From assembly GCA_030693515.1 (NCBI GenBank), contig JAUYAK010000006.1, positions 1-64,000 on the forward strand: DNA of 64,000 nucleotides. Reading direction: 5' to 3'. Each line of letters opens with the position of its first letter. The first letter of the stretch is position 1. Positions 26,022 through 35,951 of this stretch are shown piece after piece. The DNA is from Opitutaceae bacterium (GTDB lineage Bacteria; Verrucomicrobiota; Verrucomicrobiia; Opitutales; Opitutaceae). Under the pieces are notes generated by a model that was given only the letters and a program-made list of their open reading frames with translations, did no database searches and had not been told where the DNA came from. The position numbers were made by a program, and so were the translations under genes.

Positions 26022-27653
26022 GTGATTGCCGATTCTGCCACTGCCGCCCTCGATCCCTATGAACCGCGCCCTGGGCTGCTTGAGCGGCACGGTGCGCGCT
26101 TTGCCGCCGCGGCTGTGTTTGTCTTCACGGTGGTGCTGGCCATCGTGTCGTTTCCTCCGTTCTCGGCTCCGGAATTTGCCTATGCGATGCTCGTGCCAGG
26201 CACCTTCTGGGCCTACACGGGGCCACGGTTCAAGACCTTCGCATGGACGATCCTCGCGGCGCAGGCCCTGGCTTGGACGATTCTTCTCGGGTGGTTGCAC
26301 CACGTCACTTGGGCGGGCCTGCTGCTGCTGGGGCCATTCGTCGGCGCGTGGGTCGGCCTCTGGTATCTCGCCGCGTGGTGGGTGCTGCCGCGCATGATCG
26401 GCCGGCCGACCTCGGTGCGGCTGCTCGCGATGCTTGGGCTCGCCGGCGTATGGGTCGTGATCGAGTGGACGCGCATGTGGTTTCTCGGCGGATTCCCTTG
26501 GCTGCCGCTGGCCGCGAGCCAGTGGGAGCGTGTGGTGATTCTACAGGTGGCGGAATTCACCGGCGCGTATGGCGTGTCCTTTGTGCTGGTGATGGTGAAC
26601 CTGGGGTTCGCGGCCTACGCCCACCGGCTGTTTCGCGAAGGCGCGAATGGTCTCTCCAAGCGCAGCCAGGAGTTCTTCCTCGCGCTTTTCCTCCTGCTCA
26701 CGTGCGTGGCGTTGCACATGCCGGAGGCTTTCAACCGCCGCGCGTTCACGCAGCCCCTGGCGCGGGTCGCCCTCGTCCAGCCGGCGATCCCGCAGGATGT
26801 GAAATGGGATCCTGCGCGCGCGACCGGCATCCTCGACGCGTTGCGCGAGACCACCATCGAGGCGGCCGCTTCCCGGCCCGACCTGATCGTGTGGCCGGAG
26901 GCGGTCACGCCGCTCGCCGTGCGCGACGATCCGGCGATGAAGGATTTTGTCGAACAGCTGACCCGCCGCACCGGTGTGCCGCTGATCCTCGGCTCCATCG
27001 CGGTGGAGAACCGCAACCAGCCGGCCGAGCTGTGGCGCAATGGCGCCTTTGTTGTGACGCCCGCGGAGGGCGTGGCCGAGCGCAGCTACGCCAAGCGCCA
27101 CCTCGTGCCCTTCGGCGAGTATGTGCCGCTGCGGTCTGTGTTGGGGTGGCTCGAAAAATTCGTCCCGATCGGCGGTGACTTCGTGCCGGGCGAGACCTCG
27201 TCGCCCTTGCTTGTCTCGCTGCGCAACCAAGTGGCGGTGGTCGGTCCGCTCATTTGTTACGAGGATATCTTTCCCTCGCTTGCGCGTGCCAGTGCGCTCG
27301 GCGGGGCCAATCTGCTCGTCGTCCTTACCAACAACGGCTGGTTCGGCGAGGGGGGCGCGGCGTATCAGCATGCCGCGCATGCCGTGCTGCGCGCGGTCGA
27401 GACGCGCCGTCCCGTGCTCCGCTGCGGCAACGCCGGCTGGAGCGGGTGGATCGACGAGTATGGCGCGGTGCGCGCCACGGTCACTGATGCGCGGGGTTCG
27501 ATCTATTTCCGCGGCACGCGCACCATCGAGGTCAGCCGCGATACGCGGTGGGCCGAGCGCACGACGTTCTACACCGAGTATGGCGACTGGTTCGTCGCCG
27601 TGGCCGCGGCGTTCGCTCTCTTCGGCCTGACGGCGATCAAGTTCGGAGAGTGA
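26022..27653 (+). CDS. lnt: Apolipoprotein N-acyltransferase
   Basis: An inner-membrane enzyme of 543 residues that adds the third acyl chain to lipoproteins. Several hydrophobic helices occupy the first 230 residues; the rest is the periplasmic nitrilase-type domain. The catalytic triad is visible: E293 (WPEAVTP), K358 (YAKRHLVPFGEYVPLR) and C412 (LICYED). Later NNGWFGEGGAAYQH and a last transmembrane helix fit the family. GTG start. Its presence shows a Gram-negative type of lipoprotein maturation. Confidence 0.95.
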   Translation: MIADSATAALDPYEPRPGLLERHGARFAAAAVFVFTVVLAIVSFPPFSAPEFAYAMLVPGTFWAYTGPRFKTFAWTILAAQALAWTILLGWLHHVTWAGLLLLGPFVGAWVGLWYLAAWWVLPRMIGRPTSVRLLAMLGLAGVWVVIEWTRMWFLGGFPWLPLAASQWERVVILQVAEFTGAYGVSFVLVMVNLGFAAYAHRLFREGANGLSKRSQEFFLALFLLLTCVALHMPEAFNRRAFTQPLARVALVQPAIPQDVKWDPARATGILDALRETTIEAAASRPDLIVWPEAVTPLAVRDDPAMKDFVEQLTRRTGVPLILGSIAVENRNQPAELWRNGAFVVTPAEGVAERSYAKRHLVPFGEYVPLRSVLGWLEKFVPIGGDFVPGETSSPLLVSLRNQVAVVGPLICYEDIFPSLARASALGGANLLVVLTNNGWFGEGGAAYQHAAHAVLRAVETRRPVLRCGNAGWSGWIDEYGAVRATVTDARGSIYFRGTRTIEVSRDTRWAERTTFYTEYGDWFVAVAAAFALFGLTAIKFGE

Positions 27654-27816
27654 GCCAGGGGGGTGGGTTGCGGCCGGACCGTCAGGCCACGGGCGTGTTT
27701 GCGGGCCGGTCGGCGTCGTCTTCCCGTGGGGCCATTCACCCCGGTTCCGTGCGCTGCCCGATGGGTTGCGTGCGTTCCCGCCGACCCCGCCTCAAGCCAA
27801 CCCTGCCGTCCCTGCC

Positions 27817-30800
27817 ATGAAAACGTCCGCCCGTCTCTCCTGTTTGCCGCGGCTCGTGCTGCCGCTTTTCACGCTCGTTGCTCTCCCGGTCGGCTGGTCG
27901 CAGACCGCGCCGGCTGCGACGGCCACGGAGCTCGCGAAATACGATCGCAACAATAACGGCCGCCTCGATCCCGATGAGGTTGCCGCGATGCAGGCCGACG
28001 CCCGCGCGGCCCGTAGCGCCGACATCGTGCAGCTCACCCCTTTCCAAGTCTCCACCACGAAGGATTCCGGCTACTTTGCCGAGAACACCCTCGCGGGGAG
28101 TCGCCTCAACACCAACCTCGCCGATCTCGCCGCCTCGATCACCGTCGTGACGAAGCAGCAGATGGAAGACACCGCCTCGATCGACATCAACGATGTCTTT
28201 CGCTACGAGGCGAGCACCGAGGGCTCGGGCACCTACACGCCCTCGATCACCGATCGCGGCACCGCGAAGGACACGATCGCCGGCTACACCTTTGGCAACA
28301 ACGGCGACACCACCACCAATGCCCAATCCAACCGTATCCGCGGTCTCGCGGCGCCCGATGCCGCCATCAATAATTTCCCCACCAACAACCGCATCCCGTT
28401 CGACTCCTACAACACCCAGTCGGTCGAGATCACGCGCGGGCCCAATTCCCTTCTCTTCGGCCTCGGCACACCGGCCGGCATCGTCAACCAGACCTCCGCC
28501 CAGGCGTCGCTCAACCGCGACACCAATCAGGTCGTGCTCCGCACGGACCAATACGGCTCTTTCCGCACCTCCCTGGCTTTCAACCGCGTGTTGGTGAAGG
28601 ACAAGTTGGCCGCCTACGGCGCGTTTCTCTACAACGACCAGCAGTTCCAGCGGCAGCCCTCGCGTGATCTCACGCGCCGCCAATATGGCGCGATCACCTA
28701 CAAGCCATTTTCAAAAACCATCATCCGTGGTTTTGCCGAGAATTACCTGAACAACGCCAACCGGCCCAACTCCCTCACGCCGCGCGATTTTGTGAGTCCG
28801 TGGTTTGCCGCCGGCCGCCCCGCCTATGATCCCACCACGCGCATGATCACGGTGCTGGACACCGGCCGCACCTACGGACCCTACGTCGTCAACGTCAATT
28901 CCCCCGGCTACGCCGCCTCGGTCAACACCATCCTCGGCGCGGGTGCTCCGAGCACACTCAACAATCCGCTCTTCGTCCCCGGCATCCAGTTTGAGGACAC
29001 GTCGCGCCCGCTGCGGCTGATCGATGGAGGTCGATCGGTCGCCTTCTTTCAGCGCAATCCGGTCGTCGCCGGCGTGAACTATCCGACGGCACAGACGAGT
29101 CCCGCCACGCCCACGGTCGGCCTGGCCACCCTGTGGCCCGCCGGCGATCCCCGTTACCTGATCGCCGATCGGCAGTGGTCCTCGTCGATCAGTCTGCCCA
29201 TTCCCACCGCAAACATCGGCGGCCGCACCTTCACCTACGGCAGCTACCAGCTCCCCGGTGTGACCAACAAGTCCATCTACGATTGGACCGAGTATAACCA
29301 CCTCCAGACGAATTTCGCGCGGCTCCGCGCCGCGAACTACAATTTGGAGATCGAGCAGCAACTCCTGCCCAACCTCTTCTTCAGCGCTGGCTGGCTGCGC
29401 CAGGATCTTGATGGCGTCGAGAATTACACGATGAACCAGCTCACGGGCGCCACCATCCAGGTCGATACCAACCAGAAGCGTATTGATGGCACGCCCAACC
29501 CCTATTTCGGCATCCCGTTTGTCTCCGAGGGCGTGGGCGGCGGCCTTGATACCTTCTTCTCGCCGCAGACCGACGACAATTACCGCGCGATGCTCGCCTA
29601 CGACCTCGATCTCACGAAGCAGTCGAGCCTTCTCAAGTGGCTGGGCCGCCATCGCCTTCTCGCACTCGGCACCAAACAACACGTGAGCCGTGCCGTTGAG
29701 CGCTGGCGCAATAATTTCTCCGACGGCGACGCCGACGCCCGCCTGCGCTACGTCTCAAACCCGAATCTCCCCGGCATCCAGCAGGCGCTCAGCACGGCGC
29801 TCATGCGCAAATACTACCTCGGCAGCCCCGGTGGCCCCCAGGGCCGGGCGACCCAATCGGCCGGATTCTACGGCAACCAAGGCTGGAAGGATCCGTTCAC
29901 TTCCCAAGTGCAGGTTTACAACTACGCCACCGGCCAGTTTCAGAACGACAGCGTCACCGAGCAGATATTGTTTTCGAGCGCGGGCAGCTTCCGCACGCGT
30001 CGCGAGGTGAAGAGCTGGACTCTCGCCGCGCAGAGCTATCTGTGGGAGGACCGCCTGGTCGCCACGTTCGGCTGGCGCCATGACGACTATCGCGCGCGCA
30101 TCACCACACCGGGCGCGCTCACGGATGTGAGCGGCCGCGTCACCTCCCCCGCGCTGACCAATGCCGAGTTGTTCAGCACCAACTCCACGGGCTTGATCAA
30201 CTACAACCGGGTCATGAATCGCTGGGCGCGCTGGGATGCACTCCAGGGCGATACCAAGACCCTCGGCGCCGCTTTCCGTCCGCTCAAAGGCCACGCCTTC
30301 GTGTCGCGGCTCGGCGGCACCGACTCGCTGATCTCCGAACTGCTCGGCGGCCTGACGCTCTACTACAACAAGTCCGACAACTTCAATCCGCCCGCCACCT
30401 ACCAGACCGACTATTTCTTCAAGCCCCTGGCCAAGCCCACCGGCAAGGGCCAGGACGGCGGCGTGGGCTTCAATCTGCTCAAGAGCAAACTCGTCGTCCG
30501 CCTCAACTGGTATGAGAACGAAAGCCAGAACGAGCGCACCGGCGCGGCCAACACCCTGCTCACGCGTCTGGCCTATGCCGATACCACCACGGGCCTGCCT
30601 TGGGCCAGCGCCGTCCAGCGCATCCGCAATGGCATCGCCGGCGGCCGCACCCTCCAGCAGATCATCGCGACGCCCAACTGGAATACCGATGCCATCAACA
30701 ACGTCTCGGACTCGGCGAATCAGCAGAAAATCTACGACCTCATTCAGCTCCCCCTGAACTACTACAGCGGCCTCAGTTCCGGCGCTACCCAGGACAGCAA

Positions 30801-31551
30801 GGTCAAGGGCACCGAGCTGCAGGTCACATTCAACCCGACCAGCAACTGGACTATGAAGCTCACCGGCAGCAAGGGCCAGAGCACCTACAAGAACATCGCG
30901 CCGCAATACGACGCGTGGCTCGCCGAGCGCCTGCCGAAGTGGACGAGCAGCGCTGCGCCCGAGATCCCCGATTTCGTCGATCCCAACACCAGCCGCCGCT
31001 GGTCGCTCTCCAAATTCTGGACCGGCTACGGCTATGCCGGTGTCGCGCAGATCGAAAACACGGATGGCAACACCAGCGCCCAAGCCTACCACAACAACGT
31101 CGTCGTCTCCCAGGTCGCGCTCGCCAAGGCCCTGGAGGGTGCGCGCTCCCCGCTTGAGCGCCAATACCGCGGATCGTTTCTCACCAACTACTCGTTCCGC
31201 GAAGGCCGGTTCAAAGGCTTCGCGATCGGCGGCGCCCAGCGCTGGGAGTCGCGCGCCGCGATCGGTTTCTTTGGCAAGGTCGGCGACCCCGTAAATTCCC
31301 CCACGGTGATCAACCTCAACGATGTCACGCGGCCGGTTTACGATTCGGGCAACTACTTCACCGATGTGTGGTGCTCCTACTCGCGCCGGATCTTCAACGA
31401 CCGCATCGGCTGGAAACTCCAGCTCAACGTCGAGAATGTGACCGAGGGCGGCCGGCTCATGCCCACGCAAGTCAACTTCGACGGCACGCCCTGGGCCTTC
31501 CGCATCATCGATTCGCGGAAATTCACGCTGACCTCGACCTTCAACTTCTGA
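27817..31551 (+). CDS. TonB-dependent outer-membrane receptor with N-terminal EF-hand loop
   Basis: A protein of 1244 residues, started at MKTSARLSCLPRLVLP because this gives a clean signal peptide (about residues 1-29) after an upstream in-frame ATG at 27766 that would place 17 extra residues before it. Residues 43-54 (DRNNNGRLDPDE) are a perfect 12-residue EF-hand calcium loop. A TonB-box-like segment (IVQLTPFQV) is near residue 69, followed by the plug (LAGSRLNTNLADLAASITVVT) and a long beta barrel ending in the aromatic FTLTSTFNF. It is much larger than siderophore receptors, as in Opitutaceae carbohydrate receptors; the substrate is unknown and no SusD partner is adjacent. A terminator follows. 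Confidence 0.9.
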   Translation: MKTSARLSCLPRLVLPLFTLVALPVGWSQTAPAATATELAKYDRNNNGRLDPDEVAAMQADARAARSADIVQLTPFQVSTTKDSGYFAENTLAGSRLNTNLADLAASITVVTKQQMEDTASIDINDVFRYEASTEGSGTYTPSITDRGTAKDTIAGYTFGNNGDTTTNAQSNRIRGLAAPDAAINNFPTNNRIPFDSYNTQSVEITRGPNSLLFGLGTPAGIVNQTSAQASLNRDTNQVVLRTDQYGSFRTSLAFNRVLVKDKLAAYGAFLYNDQQFQRQPSRDLTRRQYGAITYKPFSKTIIRGFAENYLNNANRPNSLTPRDFVSPWFAAGRPAYDPTTRMITVLDTGRTYGPYVVNVNSPGYAASVNTILGAGAPSTLNNPLFVPGIQFEDTSRPLRLIDGGRSVAFFQRNPVVAGVNYPTAQTSPATPTVGLATLWPAGDPRYLIADRQWSSSISLPIPTANIGGRTFTYGSYQLPGVTNKSIYDWTEYNHLQTNFARLRAANYNLEIEQQLLPNLFFSAGWLRQDLDGVENYTMNQLTGATIQVDTNQKRIDGTPNPYFGIPFVSEGVGGGLDTFFSPQTDDNYRAMLAYDLDLTKQSSLLKWLGRHRLLALGTKQHVSRAVERWRNNFSDGDADARLRYVSNPNLPGIQQALSTALMRKYYLGSPGGPQGRATQSAGFYGNQGWKDPFTSQVQVYNYATGQFQNDSVTEQILFSSAGSFRTRREVKSWTLAAQSYLWEDRLVATFGWRHDDYRARITTPGALTDVSGRVTSPALTNAELFSTNSTGLINYNRVMNRWARWDALQGDTKTLGAAFRPLKGHAFVSRLGGTDSLISELLGGLTLYYNKSDNFNPPATYQTDYFFKPLAKPTGKGQDGGVGFNLLKSKLVVRLNWYENESQNERTGAANTLLTRLAYADTTTGLPWASAVQRIRNGIAGGRTLQQIIATPNWNTDAINNVSDSANQQKIYDLIQLPLNYYSGLSSGATQDSKVKGTELQVTFNPTSNWTMKLTGSKGQSTYKNIAPQYDAWLAERLPKWTSSAAPEIPDFVDPNTSRRWSLSKFWTGYGYAGVAQIENTDGNTSAQAYHNNVVVSQVALAKALEGARSPLERQYRGSFLTNYSFREGRFKGFAIGGAQRWESRAAIGFFGKVGDPVNSPTVINLNDVTRPVYDSGNYFTDVWCSYSRRIFNDRIGWKLQLNVENVTEGGRLMPTQVNFDGTPWAFRIIDSRKFTLTSTFNF

Positions 31552-31585
31552 TCCGGCGGGCGTCCGAGGTCCGCGATTGTTCCGC

Positions 31586-31618
31586 AGCACTCCCCCGCGA
31601 CCGGAGGAGTGCTTTTTT
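31586..31618 (+). terminator. Rho-independent terminator after the TonB receptor gene
   Basis: An 8-bp stem (AGCACTCC, 31586-31593, with GGAGTGCT, 31606-31613), a 12-base loop and six T at 31613-31618. It also argues against any start of the next gene before base 31619. Confidence 0.8.
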
Positions 31619-31656
31619 CTGGCGGCTGCCTCGCGCTTGATCGGAGCTTTCGCTCC

Positions 31657-33447
31657 ATGGCTTCGGTCCGTCTCCCGCAGTTCCTTCGCGCCACGGGACT
31701 CGTCGTCGCCATCAGCTTCGCCTACTGGGGCAGCCTTGATTCGCCCTTCCTCTTCGACGACGCCGATGCGGTCGTGAACAACGCGACGCTGCGCGGCCCA
31801 AGTCTGCTGTCGGCGCTCGTGCCGCCGGCGGACGGCAGCGCCACCACCGGTCGCCCGCTCGTGAACCTCTCGCTGGCCATCGATCGGGCGCTTTATGGCG
31901 ACAACGTCCGCGGCTACCACGTGACGAATCTCGCGATTCACGCGGGCGCCGCGCTCGCGCTGTTTGGCCTGCTGCGGTGGATCTTCAAGCGCGACGAGAA
32001 GCTTTCTTCCGTTGATTCGCTGGCATGGCTCGGCGCGTTGCTCTGGGCGGTCCATCCGCTGCAAACCGAAACCGTAGTCAGCATCGCACAGCGCACGGAG
32101 TTGCTCTGCGGGAGCCTTTACCTCGCCACGCTCTATGCCTTCCTGCGCGGCGCCGCGGCTTCCTCGCGCGTCTGGCTCGCGGCTTCACTCGTCGCCTGCC
32201 TCGCAGGCATGGCCGCCAAGGAAGTCATGGTCACGGCTCCGGTCGTGGTCCTCCTGCTTGATCGCACATTTATGGCCGGGTCATTCGCCGCAGCGTGGCG
32301 GGTGCGTCGCACATACTATCTCCTGCTCGCCTCGACGTGGCTGCTGCTTGCCGCCCTCGTGCTTTCGCGCGGCGGCATGCGCGGCGAGGCGGCGGGTTTC
32401 GGCCTCGGGGTCACGCCGTGGAGCTACCTGCTCACCCAAGCCGATGCCATCGTGCTCTACGTGCGGCTCGTCCTCTGGCCGTATCCGTTGGTGCTCGATT
32501 ACGGCAGCGAGGTGGTGCGCTCACTCAGCGATGTCGCGTGGCAGGCGGCCCTCGTCGTCGGTGCGCTCGGCGCCATGATCTGGGCGCTGGTGCGGCGGCC
32601 GGTGGCAGGCTTCTTTGGCGTGGCGTTTTTTCTGATCCTCGCGCCGAGCTCGAGCTTCGTGCCGCTGGTCACGCAGACTATCGCCGAACACCGGATGTAT
32701 CTTCCGCTCGCGGTGCTGCTCACCGGCTTCGTGGTTTCGCTCCGGGGCCGCCTGCGATGGCTCCTTGTCCCTGTCGCCGTCGCGTGGGGCGGCCTCACCG
32801 TGCTTCGCATGCGCGACTATCGCGACCCCGTCACGATCTGGAGCGACACCGTGGCGAAGCGCCCCGCGAACCCGCGCGCGCACCATAACCTGGCGCTCGC
32901 CTATCAGGCGCAGGGCGACGCGGCCGCCGCGCACCAACGGTTCGCGCGCGTAATCGACCTGCGGCCCGACTACGCGCCCGCGCGCTACAATTGGGGCGTG
33001 GCGTTGCTCGCGCGCGGGCGCCGCGTTGAGGCGGCGGAGCAACTGGATGCCGCGGCGCGCGTGTCCCCGGCGCTGCGCCACGAACCGAAATTCACCGAGG
33101 CGCAGTTTGAACTGGGCCGTCTCGCTGAGCGTGAGGGCGATTTGGCCGCGGCCGAGTTTCGTTGGGGCGAAACCGTGCGGCTCGCCCCGTCCCACGCCGC
33201 CGCCCGCGCCCGGCTCGGTCTGCTGCTTGCGCGCTCCGAACGCCTGGAGCCGGCGGCCGAGCAGTTCCGCGCCCTGATCGCCGCGCGACCCGATGATGCC
33301 GATGCGCACGCCAATCTCGGTAATATCCTTTTGCTGCTCGGCCGTCCGAGCGAGGCGATCAGCCATTACGAGGAGGCGCTGCGACTGCGTCCTGGCGACC
33401 CGCGCGCCGCGGAGAATATCCGTCTGGCTCGCGAGGCGCTGCGCTGA
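31657..33447 (+). CDS. GT-C-like multi-pass membrane protein with C-terminal TPR repeats (TMTC-like)
   Basis: A protein of 596 residues. The start at 31657 (MASVRLPQFLRATG) was chosen because an upstream GTG lies in the terminator of the preceding gene. The first 400 residues are a multi-pass membrane part; its first loop has SPFLFDDADAVVNN, the aspartate pair placed as in GT-C mannosyltransferases and in eukaryotic TMTC proteins. Residues about 400-596 hold at least five TPR units (for example HHNLALAYQAQGD, RYNWGVALLARGR, HANLGNILLLLGR). The likely role is lipid-linked sugar transfer to a protein outside the inner membrane, but the substrate is unknown. It could also be a TPR scaffold only. 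Confidence 0.75.
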   Translation: MASVRLPQFLRATGLVVAISFAYWGSLDSPFLFDDADAVVNNATLRGPSLLSALVPPADGSATTGRPLVNLSLAIDRALYGDNVRGYHVTNLAIHAGAALALFGLLRWIFKRDEKLSSVDSLAWLGALLWAVHPLQTETVVSIAQRTELLCGSLYLATLYAFLRGAAASSRVWLAASLVACLAGMAAKEVMVTAPVVVLLLDRTFMAGSFAAAWRVRRTYYLLLASTWLLLAALVLSRGGMRGEAAGFGLGVTPWSYLLTQADAIVLYVRLVLWPYPLVLDYGSEVVRSLSDVAWQAALVVGALGAMIWALVRRPVAGFFGVAFFLILAPSSSFVPLVTQTIAEHRMYLPLAVLLTGFVVSLRGRLRWLLVPVAVAWGGLTVLRMRDYRDPVTIWSDTVAKRPANPRAHHNLALAYQAQGDAAAAHQRFARVIDLRPDYAPARYNWGVALLARGRRVEAAEQLDAAARVSPALRHEPKFTEAQFELGRLAEREGDLAAAEFRWGETVRLAPSHAAARARLGLLLARSERLEPAAEQFRALIAARPDDADAHANLGNILLLLGRPSEAISHYEEALRLRPGDPRAAENIRLAREALR

Positions 33448-33459
33448 TTATTTTTCGCC

Positions 33460-34503
33460 ATGTCCCAACGCCCGGCTGCGCCCGCGCTCATTGCTTTTGC
33501 CAACGACCTTCTGCTGCGCGCCGGGCTCGAAGCCGACAAGGCGGCGGCGGTGGCGGCGATTCTCGTCGAGGCGGATTTACTCGGCCACACCACGCACGGT
33601 CTGGCGCTGCTCCCCGCCTATCTCGGCGAGATCGAAAAAGGCTCGATGATGAAAACGGGCGAGCCGCGCGTCGTCGCCGATTTCCCTGCGGCCGTCACTT
33701 GGGACGCCCAGCGGCTGCCGGGCCCGTGGGTGATCCTGCAGGCGCTGACGCTCGCGATGGACCGTGCGGAACAGCAGGGCGTCTGCACGGTGGCGATTCG
33801 CCGCAGCCACCACATCGCCTGTCTGGCGGCTTATCTGCAACGAGTGACCGAGCGGGGCCTGATGGTGCTGCTCACGTGTTCCGATCCGAATGTGTGCAGC
33901 GTGGCGCCGTTCGGCGGGCAGCGCGAAGTCTTCACGCCCAATCCGCTCGCCGCCGCCTGGCCGACCGACGGCGACCCCGTGATCCTCGATGTCTCGATGT
34001 CGATCACGACCAACGCGCTCACCAAGCGCCTGCACGCCGCGGGTAATAAATTTCCCGGCCCGTGGGCGCTCACGGCCGCCGGCGAGGTCACCGATGATCC
34101 GGGCGCGCTCCACACCACGCCGCCCGGCACGCTGCTCCCGATGGGTGGCCTCGATCACGGGCACAAGGGCTATGCGTTGGCATTGCTCGTCGAGGCGCTC
34201 ACCGGTGGGCTGGCCGGTCACGGGCGCGCCGATCCGAAGGAGGGGTGGGGTGCCACCGTGTTTCTTCAAGTGATGAACTCCGCATGCTACGGCGGCACGG
34301 CGCAGTTCGTCCGGGAGACGTCGCATGTCGCCGCCACTTGCCGCGCCACGCCGCCGCGCGCTGGGGTCGAGCGCGTGCGGCTGCCGGGTGCGAACGGCCT
34401 GCGCCGCCGCGCCGATCAGCTCGCGCAGGGCGTTGAATTGCACCCTTCGATCTTGCCCGCCCTCGCGCCGTGGACGGTCAAGCTCGGTGTGCCCTTGCCG
34501 TAG
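33460..34503 (+). CDS. LDH2-family NAD(P)-dependent dehydrogenase (malate / L-lactate / sulfolactate type)
   Basis: A protein of 347 residues with the LDH2 fold. Family marks: GHTTHGLALLPAYLGEIEKG with the conserved histidine near residue 47, RRSHHIACLAAYL, FTPNPLAAAWPT and LDHGHKGYALALLVEALTGGL. These enzymes reduce 2-keto acids with NAD(P)H. The exact substrate cannot be read from the sequence. It starts 12 bases after the TPR gene and is followed by a sugar isomerase gene after 29 bases, so it may serve sugar-acid metabolism. Confidence 0.87.
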   Translation: MSQRPAAPALIAFANDLLLRAGLEADKAAAVAAILVEADLLGHTTHGLALLPAYLGEIEKGSMMKTGEPRVVADFPAAVTWDAQRLPGPWVILQALTLAMDRAEQQGVCTVAIRRSHHIACLAAYLQRVTERGLMVLLTCSDPNVCSVAPFGGQREVFTPNPLAAAWPTDGDPVILDVSMSITTNALTKRLHAAGNKFPGPWALTAAGEVTDDPGALHTTPPGTLLPMGGLDHGHKGYALALLVEALTGGLAGHGRADPKEGWGATVFLQVMNSACYGGTAQFVRETSHVAATCRATPPRAGVERVRLPGANGLRRRADQLAQGVELHPSILPALAPWTVKLGVPLP

Positions 34504-34532
34504 CGCCGCCGAGCCGTCATCGCTTTTTGTCC

Positions 34533-35732
34533 ATGACCTCCGTCCAGCTCCGCCGCGCCCGCGAGGCGCTTGATTCCTTCGCAGTTGAAACGCCCTCGTG
34601 GGGCTTTGCCGACACGGGCACCCGCTTCGGAAAATTTTTCCAGGACGCCGCCGCGATCGATCTGAGCGACAAGCTCGCCGATGCTGGCCATGTCCACGCG
34701 CTCACCGGTTGCTGCCCGACGGTGGCGGTCCACGTGCTGTGGGACTTCAAACCCGGCGAGGACCCGAAGGCCGTCGCCCGTCTCGCCCGCAAACACGGCG
34801 TGAAGATCGGCGCGATCAACCCGAACCTCTTCCAGGACCAGAGCTACAAGTGGGGCTCCTTCGGCAACGCCGATCCGGCGGTGCGCGCCCGCGCGATCCA
34901 GCACTGCGTCGATTCCATCGCGATCGGCCGCGCGGTGGGCAGCGAGTATCTCTCTCTCTGGTTTGCCGACGGCACCAACTACCCGGGCCAGGAGAGCATC
35001 CGTGATCGCAAGGCGCGGTTTGAGGAGGCGCTCCGCGCGTGCCACAAGCAACTCGGTCCGAAGCAGAAGATGCTGATCGAATACAAGCCCTTCGAGCCCG
35101 CTTTCTACGCGACCGACATCGCCGACTGGGGCATGGCCCTCCTCCTCGCGAAGAAGGCCGGCCCGCGCGCCAAGGTGCTCGTCGATACCGGCCACCACTA
35201 CAGCGCCCAGAACATCGAGCAGATTGTCGCGTGGCTGCTCGACGAGGATATGCTCGGTGGCTTTCACTTCAACGATCGCCGTTACGCCGACGACGACCTC
35301 ACCCTCGGCTCGATCGATCCGTATCAGGTCTTCCGGATTTTCCACGAGATTCACTTCTTCGCTGCCGACCGCGGCCGGAGGCCGAAGATCGCCTACATGA
35401 TCGACCAGTGCCATAACGAGAAGCCCAAGATCGAGGCCACCATCCAGACGGTGGTGATGGCGCAGGAACTTTACGCCAAGGCCGCGCTCGTGGATCACGC
35501 CGCGCTGCGGCGGGCGCAGGCGAAAAACAATGTCGTCGATGCCGAGTTGATATTGAAGCGCGCGTTCTTCACTGACGTCGCCCCGGCGCTCGCCGCCTGG
35601 CGCCGCGCGCAAAAGCTGCCGCTCGATCCGCTCGCCGAGCATCGCCGCCGCGGCTACGCCAAGATCGCGGCTGCCGATCGGGTCCGGCGTCGCAAAGAGC
35701 TCGGGCTGAAGCGTGGCGGCGGTTTCGCTTGA
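34533..35732 (+). CDS. RhaI-type sugar isomerase (L-rhamnose isomerase-like, TIM barrel)
   Basis: A protein of 399 residues; MTSVQLRRAREALD was chosen as start because the longer frame begins inside the preceding gene. It resembles the RhaI group of L-rhamnose isomerases (Pseudomonas stutzeri/Streptomyces type): VKIGAINPNLFQDQ, YLSLWFADGTNYPGQ, and four probable metal ligands E183 (LIEYKPFEPAFY), D218 (VDTGHHY), H245 (GGFHFNDRR) and D291 (MIDQCHN). The reaction would be aldose-ketose isomerisation of L-rhamnose or a related sugar. No rhamnulose kinase or aldolase of the classical pathway is next to it. Confidence 0.85.
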   Translation: MTSVQLRRAREALDSFAVETPSWGFADTGTRFGKFFQDAAAIDLSDKLADAGHVHALTGCCPTVAVHVLWDFKPGEDPKAVARLARKHGVKIGAINPNLFQDQSYKWGSFGNADPAVRARAIQHCVDSIAIGRAVGSEYLSLWFADGTNYPGQESIRDRKARFEEALRACHKQLGPKQKMLIEYKPFEPAFYATDIADWGMALLLAKKAGPRAKVLVDTGHHYSAQNIEQIVAWLLDEDMLGGFHFNDRRYADDDLTLGSIDPYQVFRIFHEIHFFAADRGRRPKIAYMIDQCHNEKPKIEATIQTVVMAQELYAKAALVDHAALRRAQAKNNVVDAELILKRAFFTDVAPALAAWRRAQKLPLDPLAEHRRRGYAKIAAADRVRRRKELGLKRGGGFA

Positions 35733-35776
35733 ACCTCGTGGGGCAGGGGAGGCCGGACGGCTGCCGGCACTCCTCA

Positions 35777-35861
35777 TGGTGCCCGGGAGCGGACTCGAAC
35801 CGCTACGCTGTTAGGCACAGGCTTCTGAGACCTGCGTGTCTACCAATTCCACCACCCGGGC
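35777..35861 (-). tRNA. tRNA-Leu (anticodon CAG)
   Basis: An 85-base class II tRNA on the minus strand, encoding its own CCA. Acceptor stem GCCCGGG/CCCGGGC, discriminator A, D arm with GGTAGAC, anticodon stem CAGGT/GCCTG with loop CTCAGAA (anticodon CAG, reading CUG), a variable arm and T arm AGCGG-TTCGAGT-CCGCT. It lies between a + strand isomerase gene and a + strand aldolase gene. Confidence 0.95.
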
Positions 35862-35951
35862 GGGAGGGGACGGGCAAGAGACACGCCGGCTTTGGCGGGC
35901 GCAAGAAAATTGATTCCCCTCGGCCCGGGCGGCCGCCACACTGCGCGCCCC

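Noticed and set aside
29755-32064. Open frame of 769 codons on the minus strand
   Set aside because: It runs opposite the TonB receptor and the TPR membrane protein genes; no domain seen.
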